Origin: Porphyromonadaceae bacterium UBA3318 | Lineage (GTDB): Bacteria; Bacteroidota; Bacteroidia; Bacteroidales; Muribaculaceae | Reading direction: 5' to 3' | Assembly: GCA_002361235.1 (NCBI GenBank) | Contig: DESI01000051.1 | Location: 1-43,349 of the forward strand | DNA: 43,349 bases | Shown here: positions 32,049 through 40,430 of the stretch, piece by piece | Layout: each line of letters begins with the position of its first letter | How positions within the stretch are numbered: position 1 is the stretch's first letter | The notes under the pieces: generated by a model | The model's input: the letters and a program-made list of their open reading frames with translations, nothing else | Told to the model about the DNA's origin: nothing | Databases searched by the model: none | Position numbers and translations under genes: made by a program

Positions 32049-34091
32049 TCAGAAATAGATCCAGTAATCGCTTACGCCGTGCTGCATGTCGAAATCGGAA
32101 AAGACACGCACATGGATGCTCATGTTGGTGTTGGGGTATGGATTGCCGTTCCGGTAGTCGTCGGCGGTGAACGTGCCGTTCGGTCGCCCGAAACCGATGT
32201 CGTATACGTATGCGTATCCCGGCTGCCATTCCATATCGCGGTCGGTAAGCGGCACGTAGAGATAGGCGTCGCCTTTGGCCGTCACATATCCGGCGTCGCC
32301 GGCTGCAGGCCATACCTGCGTCTCGTTGCCGTCGGCATCCGTCACGGTCATCGCAGCCCGCAGGAACAGGTACTGGCCCGTCGGCGTTTCGTCGGGCGTG
32401 TTGGGATGTCGGTCCCACGCGGTCACTTTCTGCGGTATCACATATACTTCCGGCCCTAAGATGCAGCCGGGCGAAAGATTGTTGTCATAATACTTCAGCG
32501 GATTGGCCTTGGCTATCTGAATCACGCCGGGATGCGACGATGTCCAGGCATTAGCACCTACGGGATTGCCGTTCTCGGTGCTGATTACGGGAAGGTCGAA
32601 CGACCCGACCGTGTTGTTCGTACGGAAATAAGCACCGCGCACCCGCATCTTCAGATCGTATTCCAGCGTGCGGTAGTTTATCACTACCTTGGCCAACGCA
32701 TGTCGGAACCGGAGGTTGATCGGTTTCCCCTCGTATCGCTCGGCGTGGGCGCAGGCAAACAGCATGTCGGCCCCGCCGTTGGCTCCGACGGGGAGTCCGT
32801 CGGCACTTTTCTGACCTACGTTGAAATCCACCACTTGTATCGGTTCGTTGCGCTGGCCGGCGAAACGCACGTTGAAGTTTTTATAGCGTATGTCGTCACT
32901 AATCCAGCCCGTATCGCCAAGCGCATTGACCAGCACCCACGACGACGGCCAGTTTACCACAGGCGAATACGTCCAGCCGGCTCCCGAACGCTGAACCATC
33001 ATGCCGTTCATCAATATATTGTCCTGCGTAAAGGCCCAGGCGGCAAAGTCGCTGAACTTAGCCACGTTCGCACCTTCGGGAAGCACCGCATCATATTCTA
33101 TGGCTGCTTCAGGCATGTCTCCGGGCGCATCGTTGAAGTCCTCGTATTCGTTCACCGTGATGTCGAAGTCGACATAATCCGACACATAATTGTCAATCGA
33201 CACCGTGTAATTGTATGCGTGTCCCTGCAGCCACCTCTGCGTGGTGCCGTGCGCAAGCGGAATCACGATATCAGCCATACCATTCTGATCCACGGTCTCC
33301 GAACCGGAGGGCCATACCTGCGAGCCATCCTTCAATATCCGGCACTTCACGCGCAGCATGACGTCGTCGGCCTCGCCTACTCCCTGCGGTATCATGAAGA
33401 AGGCATCATCGTCCACGGTCACCGCCTCGCAGCGCTTCAGGTCGCTCCAGCTTCCGGAACCGACCTCGATGTCTCCGGGCGCCGTGGTCTGCCGCGGAAA
33501 CATGAACGATCCGCTCTGCAACACATTCTCCAGCGTCACCTTGCCGATGTCGAGAGTCAGGCCGGTGTCCTCCTTGGGAACGACCCGGAAATGCACACGC
33601 GACAAAGCGTGCCGGAAGTTGATCTTGACCTGAGGCGTGGAGTCGTCCAGCCCCATGTTGACACCATACAGCAGGTCCACGCTGCCGTCGTTCACGAAGT
33701 TCGGGATGTCCGGGCCGGTGCCGTCGGCCGACACCGGGTCACAGTGTATCCGGTCGCGGGACGGAGCGAAACTGTAGAAATTCAGTTTGTCATTCCTGGG
33801 CCAGTATTGCGTCGGCGAGTATTGCCACAGTCCGTCCCGGTTCTTGCTCACCTTCACGTCGCTCATATACGCCAGACCTGTGCCCTGGATGAAACCATAT
33901 ACCGTAAAATCAGTCAGCGTTCCGGTGGTGGCCACGGCACGTGCAGACACTCCGGCCTGCGCGTTGGCCGGTACGGAGGCCGTGAACGATATGGCCTGAC
34001 CGGTCACGGGAATGTCCGGGCCGTTGTCCACGGAACATCCCGTAGCCGGCAGCGTGGCCGCCGTCATCAATATGTATGCTGTCCTTTTCAA
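32049..34091 (-). CDS. Fimbrillin-family lipoprotein with two fimbrillin-like domains
   Basis: A 680-residue adhesin or pilin-like protein. It begins with a lipoprotein signal (KRTAYILMTAATL, lipobox ATGC, Cys19) from a TTG codon at 34091-34089; no good ATG start exists, as the ATG at residue 9 leaves too short a signal. Two homologous halves are seen, about residues 30-335 (TDFTVYGF, GLWQYSPTQYWP, LNFYSFAPS, LSRVHFRV) and 340-680 (SDFAAWAF, GWTYSPVVNWP, KVVINYRT). Fimbrillins of this type form surface fimbriae by strand exchange. The DUF5119 lipoprotein lies directly upstream. Three in-frame 21-bp repeats lie across its start. Confidence 0.88.
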   Translation of the reverse strand: MKRTAYILMTAATLPATGCSVDNGPDIPVTGQAISFTASVPANAQAGVSARAVATTGTLTDFTVYGFIQGTGLAYMSDVKVSKNRDGLWQYSPTQYWPRNDKLNFYSFAPSRDRIHCDPVSADGTGPDIPNFVNDGSVDLLYGVNMGLDDSTPQVKINFRHALSRVHFRVVPKEDTGLTLDIGKVTLENVLQSGSFMFPRQTTAPGDIEVGSGSWSDLKRCEAVTVDDDAFFMIPQGVGEADDVMLRVKCRILKDGSQVWPSGSETVDQNGMADIVIPLAHGTTQRWLQGHAYNYTVSIDNYVSDYVDFDITVNEYEDFNDAPGDMPEAAIEYDAVLPEGANVAKFSDFAAWAFTQDNILMNGMMVQRSGAGWTYSPVVNWPSSWVLVNALGDTGWISDDIRYKNFNVRFAGQRNEPIQVVDFNVGQKSADGLPVGANGGADMLFACAHAERYEGKPINLRFRHALAKVVINYRTLEYDLKMRVRGAYFRTNNTVGSFDLPVISTENGNPVGANAWTSSHPGVIQIAKANPLKYYDNNLSPGCILGPEVYVIPQKVTAWDRHPNTPDETPTGQYLFLRAAMTVTDADGNETQVWPAAGDAGYVTAKGDAYLYVPLTDRDMEWQPGYAYVYDIGFGRPNGTFTADDYRNGNPYPNTNMSIHVRVFSDFDMQHGVSDYWIYF

Positions 34092-34131
34092 TATGTGTGC
34101 TGTCCTTTTTAATATGTGTGCTGTCCTTTTT
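34069..34131 (-). repeat. Three 21-bp tandem repeats over the fimbrillin start
   Basis: Units at 34069-34089, 34090-34110 and 34111-34131 are identical apart from two positions. On the coding strand each reads AAAAGGACAGCAYACATATT, so each offers an AAAGGA purine-rich element followed at 11 nt by a TTG or TTA. The array fills the gap from the DUF5119 stop (34130-34132) to the fimbrillin start. Twenty-one is a multiple of three, so copy changes stay in frame and would encode extra KRTAHIL heptads. Confidence 0.85.
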
Positions 34132-35080
34132 AATTCGTCAATTCAATATTTTCGACCGTCCAGTTGTCGATGTCCACGTCCATGCCACCGCCGTCGGGAT
34201 CAGGCTTTACGTCCGGCAGCGTCAGTCCCGACACCCGTATAGTCAGCATCAGGCTGTCGGCATTGCTGTTCACGATGTCCGACACATCGTATGTGTACAC
34301 CTGCTTCTGACCGTCGGCCAGCCACACATAAATGCTGAGCGTATGGGGCATCTCCGCGGCCGTCGGACCGAAACAGAACATATTACCGGTGATTATGTCC
34401 CCGCTCACCGACATGGCCGACGGCATCGTGACCGGCACGTCCATCCTGCGGTTCGACACTAAGTATTTGCCGGCCGCCAGCCCTGACAGCGACGCGCAGC
34501 ACGTCACCACCGAGCCGATATTCTCCACATCCTCGACGATGATCGTATAAAGAGGCGTGAACTGCCGGGGTACGAGTCTCACCACCGTTTCATGTACCTG
34601 GTCGGTGACGGATTCGGTTGTATCGGCCACAAACACCGGGTCGGGAGCCTGACGCATCGGCTCAGGCTTTACGCGCGGCGGTGCGGCGCCACGGTACTGC
34701 GCGGCCACGGTGGCGAGTATCTCGCCCGACATGGTGTAGGCATAAATTGTTTCGGCTGAATCAAAACCCTGCCACACCACGCTGCGCGTGTCGTTGTTGA
34801 GCGCGGCCACGCGGCACTGACCCAACGGCGGAGTCACGAAGCCACCCTGCCACGGTGTCTCGAACCGCCAGTAGTCGCCTCCCGTCTCAGGATAGAACAG
34901 CGACGTCATCCCCTCGGGCATCGTGAAATCGTGATAACTCAGCCTACTCCAGTCATACTCCACCCTGACCTTACCCTCGCAGGGCTTAAGGTCGTCGAGG
35001 ATGCCGCACCCGCCTACGAGCGCGACCGCGACTCCAATGATGATTATCCTGAGTATATGGCTAAGTCTGTTCAGATACAT
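34130..35080 (-). CDS. DUF5119-type lipoprotein of a fimbrial locus
   Basis: A 316-residue lipoprotein. The start at 35080 (MYLNRLSHILRIIIIGVAVA) gives a proper signal with lipobox VGGC; the longer frame to 35125 adds only basic residues. The body has KVRVEYDWSRLSYHDF, PEGMTSLFYPETGG and GKYLVSNRRMDVPV, recalling DUF5119 proteins found beside fimbrillins in Bacteroides. Several Cys residues occur (VTCCASL). It ends at the repeats that precede the fimbrillin, so the two are one operon, and it may be an accessory or tip subunit. No consensus promoter was found in the gap upstream. Confidence 0.75.
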   Translation of the reverse strand: MYLNRLSHILRIIIIGVAVALVGGCGILDDLKPCEGKVRVEYDWSRLSYHDFTMPEGMTSLFYPETGGDYWRFETPWQGGFVTPPLGQCRVAALNNDTRSVVWQGFDSAETIYAYTMSGEILATVAAQYRGAAPPRVKPEPMRQAPDPVFVADTTESVTDQVHETVVRLVPRQFTPLYTIIVEDVENIGSVVTCCASLSGLAAGKYLVSNRRMDVPVTMPSAMSVSGDIITGNMFCFGPTAAEMPHTLSIYVWLADGQKQVYTYDVSDIVNSNADSLMLTIRVSGLTLPDVKPDPDGGGMDVDIDNWTVENIELTN

Positions 35081-35348
35081 TGTGATTCCTTTCCGTTTTC
35101 CCGTTCGTTCCCTTCCTCTTTTCATCTTAGAACAACCGAACTCCGCTTACAGTTTGACCCAATTTCAGCTTACCTGCCAAGTGTCCCGAGAACACCTATT
35201 TTGCACGAAAATTCCGAAAGTGAGAATTTTTTTGTAACTTTGCGAGGAAATACATTTTCGCGGCACATACATAATAACGATATATGCCAAGGCGAAAACT
35301 TGATTATACTCTGTAAGACCCAATATAGAAAAAAACAAATTCAATAAT
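35081..35348. other. Divergent intergenic region between the fimbrial and etf operons
   Basis: It holds the TAACTTTG box at 35235-35242 for etfB. TTTG at 35200-35203 is 31 nt away, not the usual 20, so the -33 element is unclear. No promoter for the minus-strand fimbrial genes and no repeat was recognised. Confidence 0.5.
35235..35242 (+). promoter_or_regulatory. -7 element of the etfBA-acd operon
   Basis: TAACTTTG matches the consensus and lies 106 nt before etfB. The -33 partner is weak or absent, so the promoter may depend on an activator. Confidence 0.5.
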
Positions 35349-36218
35349 ATGAGCCTTAACATAATAGTAATGGCGAAGCAGGTTCCTGACACGAGGAACG
35401 TAGGCAAAGACGCCATGAAGGAGGACGGGACCATCAATCGCGCGGCGTTGCCGGCGATTTTCAATCCCGAAGATTTGAATGCCCTGGAGCAGGCCCTGCG
35501 CCTGAAGGACAAGTATCCCGGCACCAAGGTCACCATCCTGACCATGGGACCGGCACGCGCCGCCGAAATCATCCGCGAAGGAATGTACCGTGGCGCCGAC
35601 AACGGCATAGTATTGTCCGACCGCGCTTTCGCCGGTGCCGACACGCTGGCCACCAGCTACGCCCTGGCTACGGCCGTGAAGAAAATAGGCGACTTCGACC
35701 TGATACTCGGTGGCCGTCAGGCCATTGACGGCGACACCGCCCAGGTAGGCCCCCAGGTGGCCGAGAAACTGGCTCTGCCGCAGGTTACATACGCCGAGGA
35801 GATCATCGACGCCGAGAACGGCCACGCCACTGTGCTGCGCCGCATCGAAAGCGGTGTGGAGACCGTCAAGGTTCCTATGCCCGCCGTAATCACCGTGAAC
35901 GGTTCGGCCGCCCCCTGCCGCCCCCGCAACGCACGCAACGTGCAGAAGTATAAGTATGCCGCCGTGCCCTCCGAGGCTGCCAGCGACGAACGCCGTCAGA
36001 AACTGATGGCCGAGCGCGAATGGCTCAACATCGGCGAATGGAACGCCGCTTCCGTCGACGCCGACCTGAACCAGTGCGGTCTCGCCGGTTCTCCCACAAA
36101 AGTAAAGCACATTGAGAATGTAGTATTCACTGCCAAGGATGCCCGCCGCGTCGAGAACACCGATGCGGATATCGAGGTCCTGATGCAGGAACTTATCGCT
36201 AATCATACCATCGGATAA
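35349..36218 (+). CDS. etfB: Electron transfer flavoprotein beta subunit
   Basis: EtfB pairs with EtfA to carry electrons from the acyl-CoA dehydrogenase to the chain. This 289-residue protein has IVMAKQVPDTRN near the N-terminus, FNPEDLNALEQALRL, TMGPARAAEIIREGMYRGAD and ILGGRQAIDGDTAQVGPQVAE, the typical AMP/FAD-associated segments. It lies 4 nt before etfA and starts an operon that also holds the dehydrogenase gene. Confidence 0.95.
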   Translation: MSLNIIVMAKQVPDTRNVGKDAMKEDGTINRAALPAIFNPEDLNALEQALRLKDKYPGTKVTILTMGPARAAEIIREGMYRGADNGIVLSDRAFAGADTLATSYALATAVKKIGDFDLILGGRQAIDGDTAQVGPQVAEKLALPQVTYAEEIIDAENGHATVLRRIESGVETVKVPMPAVITVNGSAAPCRPRNARNVQKYKYAAVPSEAASDERRQKLMAEREWLNIGEWNAASVDADLNQCGLAGSPTKVKHIENVVFTAKDARRVENTDADIEVLMQELIANHTIG

Positions 36219-36222
36219 TATT

Positions 36223-37254
36223 ATGGCATCAGACAAGAACAACCTCATAGTATATTGCGAGTATGAGGACGGTAAAGTGGCCGACGTGAGCCTTGAGCTG
36301 CTCACCAAGGGCCGCGCGTTGGCCGACAAGCTGGGCATCAAGCTCGAGGCTGTAGTGGCCGGCGACAATCTGAAAGATATCGAGAATCAGCTGTTCCCCT
36401 ACGGAGTGGACACTGTATATAAGGTAGAGGACAAGCGTCTGTATCCCTACACGTCGCTGCCCCACGCCTCCATACTGATCAACCTGTTCAAGGAGAAGGA
36501 GCCGCGCATCGCCTTCATGGGCGCCACGTCCATAGGCCGCGACCTGGGTCCCCGCGTGTCGAGCGCGCTGCATTCGGGTCTGACCGCCGACTGCACCCAG
36601 CTTGAAATCGGCGACCACACCGACGCCCGTACCGGCACGGAGTATAAGGACCTGCTGCTGCAGATCCGTCCGGCATTCGGCGGCAACATCGTGGCCACCA
36701 TCGTCAACCCCGACCACCGTCCCCAGATGGCTACCGTGCGCGAGGGAGTGATGAAGAAGGAGATCAAGGATCCGGCATACAAGGGCGAGGTCGTTGACCT
36801 GAACGTGGCCGACTACACCGCTCCCGAGGACTTCGTGGTGGAGGTTATCGACCGCCAGGTGCAGAAGTCCAAGAGCAACCTGAAGAACGCTCCCATCGTC
36901 GTTGCCGGAGGTTACGGCGTAGGCTCCAAGGAGAACTTCGAGCTGCTGCGCGAGCTGGCCGACGTGCTCGGCGGCGAAGTGGGCGCAAGCCGCGCCGCTG
37001 TCGACGCAGGCTGGATTGACCATGACGCTCAGATAGGCCAGACCGGTCTGACCGTCCGTCCCAAGCTCTACATCGCGTGCGGTATCTCCGGCCAGATCCA
37101 GCACATTGCCGGTATGCAGGAGAGCTCCATCATCATCTCGGTCAACAACGACCCCGACGCCCCCATCAACACCATCGCCGACTATGTGATCACAGGCGAC
37201 ATCGAGGACGTCGTTCCAAAACTCATCAAATACTACAAAAAGAACACCAAGTAA
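36223..37254 (+). CDS. etfA: Electron transfer flavoprotein alpha subunit
   Basis: A 343-residue protein. The C-terminal FAD-binding domain is clear: APIVVAGGYGVGSKENFELL, VGASRAAVDAGWIDHDAQIGQTGL, RPKLYIACGISGQIQHIAGM and SVNNDPDAPINTIADY. The N-terminal half has the alpha/beta fold shared with EtfB. It lies 4 nt after etfB and 3 nt before the acyl-CoA dehydrogenase, so strong coupling is expected. Confidence 0.96.
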   Translation: MASDKNNLIVYCEYEDGKVADVSLELLTKGRALADKLGIKLEAVVAGDNLKDIENQLFPYGVDTVYKVEDKRLYPYTSLPHASILINLFKEKEPRIAFMGATSIGRDLGPRVSSALHSGLTADCTQLEIGDHTDARTGTEYKDLLLQIRPAFGGNIVATIVNPDHRPQMATVREGVMKKEIKDPAYKGEVVDLNVADYTAPEDFVVEVIDRQVQKSKSNLKNAPIVVAGGYGVGSKENFELLRELADVLGGEVGASRAAVDAGWIDHDAQIGQTGLTVRPKLYIACGISGQIQHIAGMQESSIIISVNNDPDAPINTIADYVITGDIEDVVPKLIKYYKKNTK

Positions 37255-37257
37255 GCA

Positions 37258-38961
37258 ATGGCTAATTTCTATACAGACAATCCGGAACTGAAGCACTATC
37301 TTACCCATCCGATGATGGAGAAGATCGTGGAGCTGAAAGAGCGCGGCTATGCCGATGCCGGCAAGTATGACTACGCGCCCCTTGACTATGCCGACGCACT
37401 CGACAGCTACGACAAGGTACTGGAGATAGTAGGCGAGATCTGCGCCGAGACCATTTCACAGAACGCCGAGGGCGTGGACCACGAGGGACCGCGTGTGGAG
37501 AACGGCCATGTCATCTACGCCTCGGGCACACAGGCCAACCTGGAGGCCTGCCGCAAGGCCGGCCTGATGGGCATGGCTATGCCCCGCCGTCTGGGCGGAC
37601 TCAACTTCCCCATCACTCCCTACATCATGGCCGCCGACATCGTGAGCCGCGCCGATGCGGGCTTCGAGAACCTGTGGGGTCTGCAGGACTGCGCCGAGAC
37701 AATCTATGAGTTTGCCGACGAGGAGCAGAAGCAGAAATACATCCCCCGCGTATGCGCCGGTGAGACCATGTCGATGGACCTGACCGAGCCGGACGCCGGT
37801 TCCGACCTGCAGAGCGTCATGCTCAAGGCCACCGAGAAGGAGGACGGCACATGGGTGCTGAACGGCGTGAAGCGTTTCATCACCAACGGCGACAGCGACA
37901 TCCACCTGGTGCTGGCACGTTCCGAGGAAGGCTCGCACGACGGCCGCGGCCTGTCTATGTTCATCTACGACAAGCGTAACGGCGGCGTCACCGTACGCCG
38001 CATCGAGAACAAGATGGGTATCAAGGGCAGCCCCACATGCGAACTGGTGTTCCGCAACGCACCCGCCGAGCTGGTGGGCAGCCGCCGCATGGGTCTGATC
38101 AAGTACGTGATGGCGCTGATGAACGGCGCACGCCTCGGCATCGCCGCACAGAGCGTGGGCCTCAGCGAGATCTCCTACCGCGAGGCTCTGCAGTATGCCA
38201 AGGAGCGCAAGCAGTTCGGCAAAGCCATCATCGAGTTCCCCGCCGTATGCGAGATACTGAGCAACATGAAGGCCAAGCTCGACGCATCGCGCGCCCTGCT
38301 CTACGCCTGCTCGCGTTTCGTGGACATCTACAAGGCTTACGACGACATCGCCAAGGAGCGCAAGCTCACCGTCGACGAGAAGAAGGAGGCCAAGGCATTC
38401 AGCCGTCTGGCCGATGCCTTCACTCCGCTGGCCAAGGGCATGAGCTCCGAGTTCTGCAACCAGAACGCCTACGACTGCATCCAGATCCACGGCGGTTCCG
38501 GTTTCATGAAGGACTATGCCTGCGAGCGCGTTTACCGCGACGCCCGCATCACAAGCATATACGAGGGAACGACCCAGCTGCAGGTTGTGGCAGCCATCCG
38601 CCACGTCACCACCGGCACATACCTGAACTGGATCAACTCCGAGCTTGAGAAGGAATGCAAGCCCGAGGACCAGGACGTAAAGGCCACGCTGCAGTTCATG
38701 AGCCAGCAGCTCGCCGCCGCCGTCGAGGCCGTGACCGGTCAGGACAGCACAGAGTATGTTGACTTCCACGCACGCCGCCTCGTCGAGATGGCCGGCTACA
38801 CCGTGATGGGTCTGCTGCTGCTCGACGACACCACGCGCAACGACGCCTTCCGCCGCTCGCTCCGCGTGTTCGTCAAGTACGGACAGGCCGAGGTGGCAAA
38901 ACACGCCGACTTCATCAGCAACTTCCGCCCCGACCAGCTGGCCGACTACATGCAGAAGTAA
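37258..38961 (+). CDS. Acyl-CoA dehydrogenase family protein
   Basis: A 567-residue flavoenzyme that would oxidise an acyl-CoA and pass electrons to EtfBA. Sequence features include MSMDLTEPDAGSDLQSVMLKA, VKRFITNGDSDIHLVLA, IKGSPTCELVFRNAPAELVG and the catalytic Glu436 in IYEGTTQLQ. The C-terminal ~100 residues form an extra helical domain, as in the long Bacteroidetes type. The physiological substrate is not evident; in anaerobic gut bacteria such an operon may serve fatty-acid or amino-acid-derived acyl-CoA metabolism. A hairpin terminator at 38983-39010 ends the operon. Confidence 0.92.
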   Translation: MANFYTDNPELKHYLTHPMMEKIVELKERGYADAGKYDYAPLDYADALDSYDKVLEIVGEICAETISQNAEGVDHEGPRVENGHVIYASGTQANLEACRKAGLMGMAMPRRLGGLNFPITPYIMAADIVSRADAGFENLWGLQDCAETIYEFADEEQKQKYIPRVCAGETMSMDLTEPDAGSDLQSVMLKATEKEDGTWVLNGVKRFITNGDSDIHLVLARSEEGSHDGRGLSMFIYDKRNGGVTVRRIENKMGIKGSPTCELVFRNAPAELVGSRRMGLIKYVMALMNGARLGIAAQSVGLSEISYREALQYAKERKQFGKAIIEFPAVCEILSNMKAKLDASRALLYACSRFVDIYKAYDDIAKERKLTVDEKKEAKAFSRLADAFTPLAKGMSSEFCNQNAYDCIQIHGGSGFMKDYACERVYRDARITSIYEGTTQLQVVAAIRHVTTGTYLNWINSELEKECKPEDQDVKATLQFMSQQLAAAVEAVTGQDSTEYVDFHARRLVEMAGYTVMGLLLLDDTTRNDAFRRSLRVFVKYGQAEVAKHADFISNFRPDQLADYMQK

Positions 38962-38982
38962 GTACAGTTCAAACTAAATAAA

Positions 38983-39010
38983 GACCCCGCACCGCAATCG
39001 GCGCGGGGTC
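38983..39010 (+). terminator. Rho-independent terminator of the etf operon
   Basis: GACCCCGC / GCGGGGTC pair over an internal CCG/CGG extension and a CAAT loop, followed by TTATTTGTTT. It begins 22 nt after the dehydrogenase stop and its T-rich tail overlaps the -33 of the next promoter. Confidence 0.88.
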
Positions 39011-39013
39011 TTA

Positions 39014-39045
39014 TTTGTTTTATTATGAAATAATCACTACTTTTG
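39014..39045 (+). promoter_or_regulatory. Promoter of the PD40-type secreted protein gene
   Basis: TTTG at 39014-39017 and TACTTTTG at 39038-39045 are spaced by 20 nt. A second TACTTTTG lies at 39055-39062, just before the ATG at 39068, with no -33 partner. Confidence 0.6.
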
Positions 39046-39067
39046 TGGTTACATTACTTTTGCAGTT

Positions 39068-40294
39068 ATGAAGAGGATTGTGATGACAATGGCGGCCGCC
39101 GCAGTGACGCTGGCCGCATCAGGGCAGAGTGCCGAGAACCTGGAGCGTGCGCGTCAGGCATACAACAACTATGACTTCGAACTGGCCGAGGAGCTTCTGA
39201 AGCCAACTCCCGTACGCAAGGGGAAACGTACTGTAGCCGGCACTCAGACCGAGGAAGGCAGCGAAATGCTGCGACGCGTAGAAAACGCCACCAACTTCAT
39301 GCAGCGCGTCGAGAAAATCGAGATTCTCGACTCAATCTCCGTGCCACGTCTCGACTTCTTCAAGGCATACAAGCTGCCCCCGTCGGCCGGCAGACTGCGT
39401 GACGGCGCGGCACTACCCCCCTCAGGTCAGGATTCCGAAGGATTAGTTGACTATGTGTTCTCAAACGAAGGAGGAGATTACAAGGTCTGGGCCGAACCCG
39501 ATTCGCTCGGCACATTGGTGCTGGTGGAGGCATCGAAATTAGTGGACGGTTCATGGTCCGAACCCTTGATACTCGACGATCTGGCCGACGAGGGTCAGGA
39601 CGCGGCATATCCATTCATGATGGCCGACGGCACCACACTCTATTACGCGCAGAAATCGCCCGAAGGCCTCGGCGGCTACGACATCATGGTGGCCACGCGC
39701 GATGCCTCCGACGGTTCGTTCCTGCAGCCGCAGAACCTCGGAATGCCGTACAACTCCCCATACGACGACTACCTGCTTGCCATCGACGAAATGAACGGCG
39801 TAGGCTGGTTCGCCACCGACCGCAACCAGCTCGGAGACCTCATCACCATCTATCTGTTCAAGGTGAACGACCTGCGCAAGAACTACGACCCCGACGACGA
39901 AGACCTGGCCGACCGTGCCCTGCTCGTAGACTGGCAGTCTACACAGGATCCGGACACCGACTATGCGGAACTGCTCGAGGCCATAGACGCAATCGACCCC
40001 ACCAAGGAAGCCAAGCCCGTACTGTTCCACCTGCCCATGGACGGCGGAGTGGTGTATACCGACTATTCCGATTTCCGCAACAAGGCCGCAGCAAACATGA
40101 TGCGCAAATACTTAGTTCAGAAACAGACACTGGACAAAGACCTCGACAATTTGGACCGTATGCGCCGCGAATACTACGACGCCCCCTCCGATTCGCTGGC
40201 AGATGACATCGCCGCCTACGAAAGTTCCGTCGCCAGGCAGCGCCGCGAAGTGAACCGCGCCCTCTCCGACATCTACAAGGCGGAACGAAAGTAA
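39068..40294 (+). CDS. Secreted PD40/WD40-like beta-propeller protein
   Basis: A 408-residue exported protein with a signal peptide ending near ASGQ (about residues 1-20), a short TPR-like helical segment (ENLERARQAYNNYDFELAEELL), then beta-propeller-like blades: QDAAYPFMMADGTTLYYAQK, GLGGYDIMVATRDAS and LGMPYNSPYDDYLLAIDEMNG. The C-terminus is a charged helix. Comparable proteins in Bacteroidetes often lie in the periplasm or envelope; some have an OmpA domain, which is absent here. The role is unknown. It is followed at 136 nt by cstA across a C-rich leader. Confidence 0.7.
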   Translation: MKRIVMTMAAAAVTLAASGQSAENLERARQAYNNYDFELAEELLKPTPVRKGKRTVAGTQTEEGSEMLRRVENATNFMQRVEKIEILDSISVPRLDFFKAYKLPPSAGRLRDGAALPPSGQDSEGLVDYVFSNEGGDYKVWAEPDSLGTLVLVEASKLVDGSWSEPLILDDLADEGQDAAYPFMMADGTTLYYAQKSPEGLGGYDIMVATRDASDGSFLQPQNLGMPYNSPYDDYLLAIDEMNGVGWFATDRNQLGDLITIYLFKVNDLRKNYDPDDEDLADRALLVDWQSTQDPDTDYAELLEAIDAIDPTKEAKPVLFHLPMDGGVVYTDYSDFRNKAAANMMRKYLVQKQTLDKDLDNLDRMRREYYDAPSDSLADDIAAYESSVARQRREVNRALSDIYKAERK

Positions 40295-40341
40295 AAAACA
40301 AATCCATCCCTCAACGTTAACCCCATCATTAATCCTCGCGA

Positions 40342-40427
40342 AGCAGTCTCCGTAAGGAGCTCTGCTCCTCTTTCCTCCCCATTCTCCCTCCCCAATCTAC
40401 CTACCATCAACTCACCCCAACCCCATC
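40342..40427 (+). promoter_or_regulatory. Hairpin and C-rich, G-free leader before cstA (rut-like)
   Basis: A hairpin (AGCAG, CTCC-GTAA-GGAG, CTGCT at 40342-40366) is followed by 63 nt (40365-40427) with no G at all and 35 C residues. C-rich, G-poor RNA is the signature of Rho loading sites. It leads directly into the cstA ATG at 40431. Attenuation by Rho is inference. Confidence 0.45.
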
Positions 40428-40430
40428 GAA

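Noticed and set aside
37456..38904. 482-codon minus-strand ORF antisense to the acyl-CoA dehydrogenase
   Set aside because: Long only because the sense gene has strong codon bias; its His/Ala/Val/Leu-rich product has no recognisable domain. The same holds for 36229-37308 and 32532-34112.
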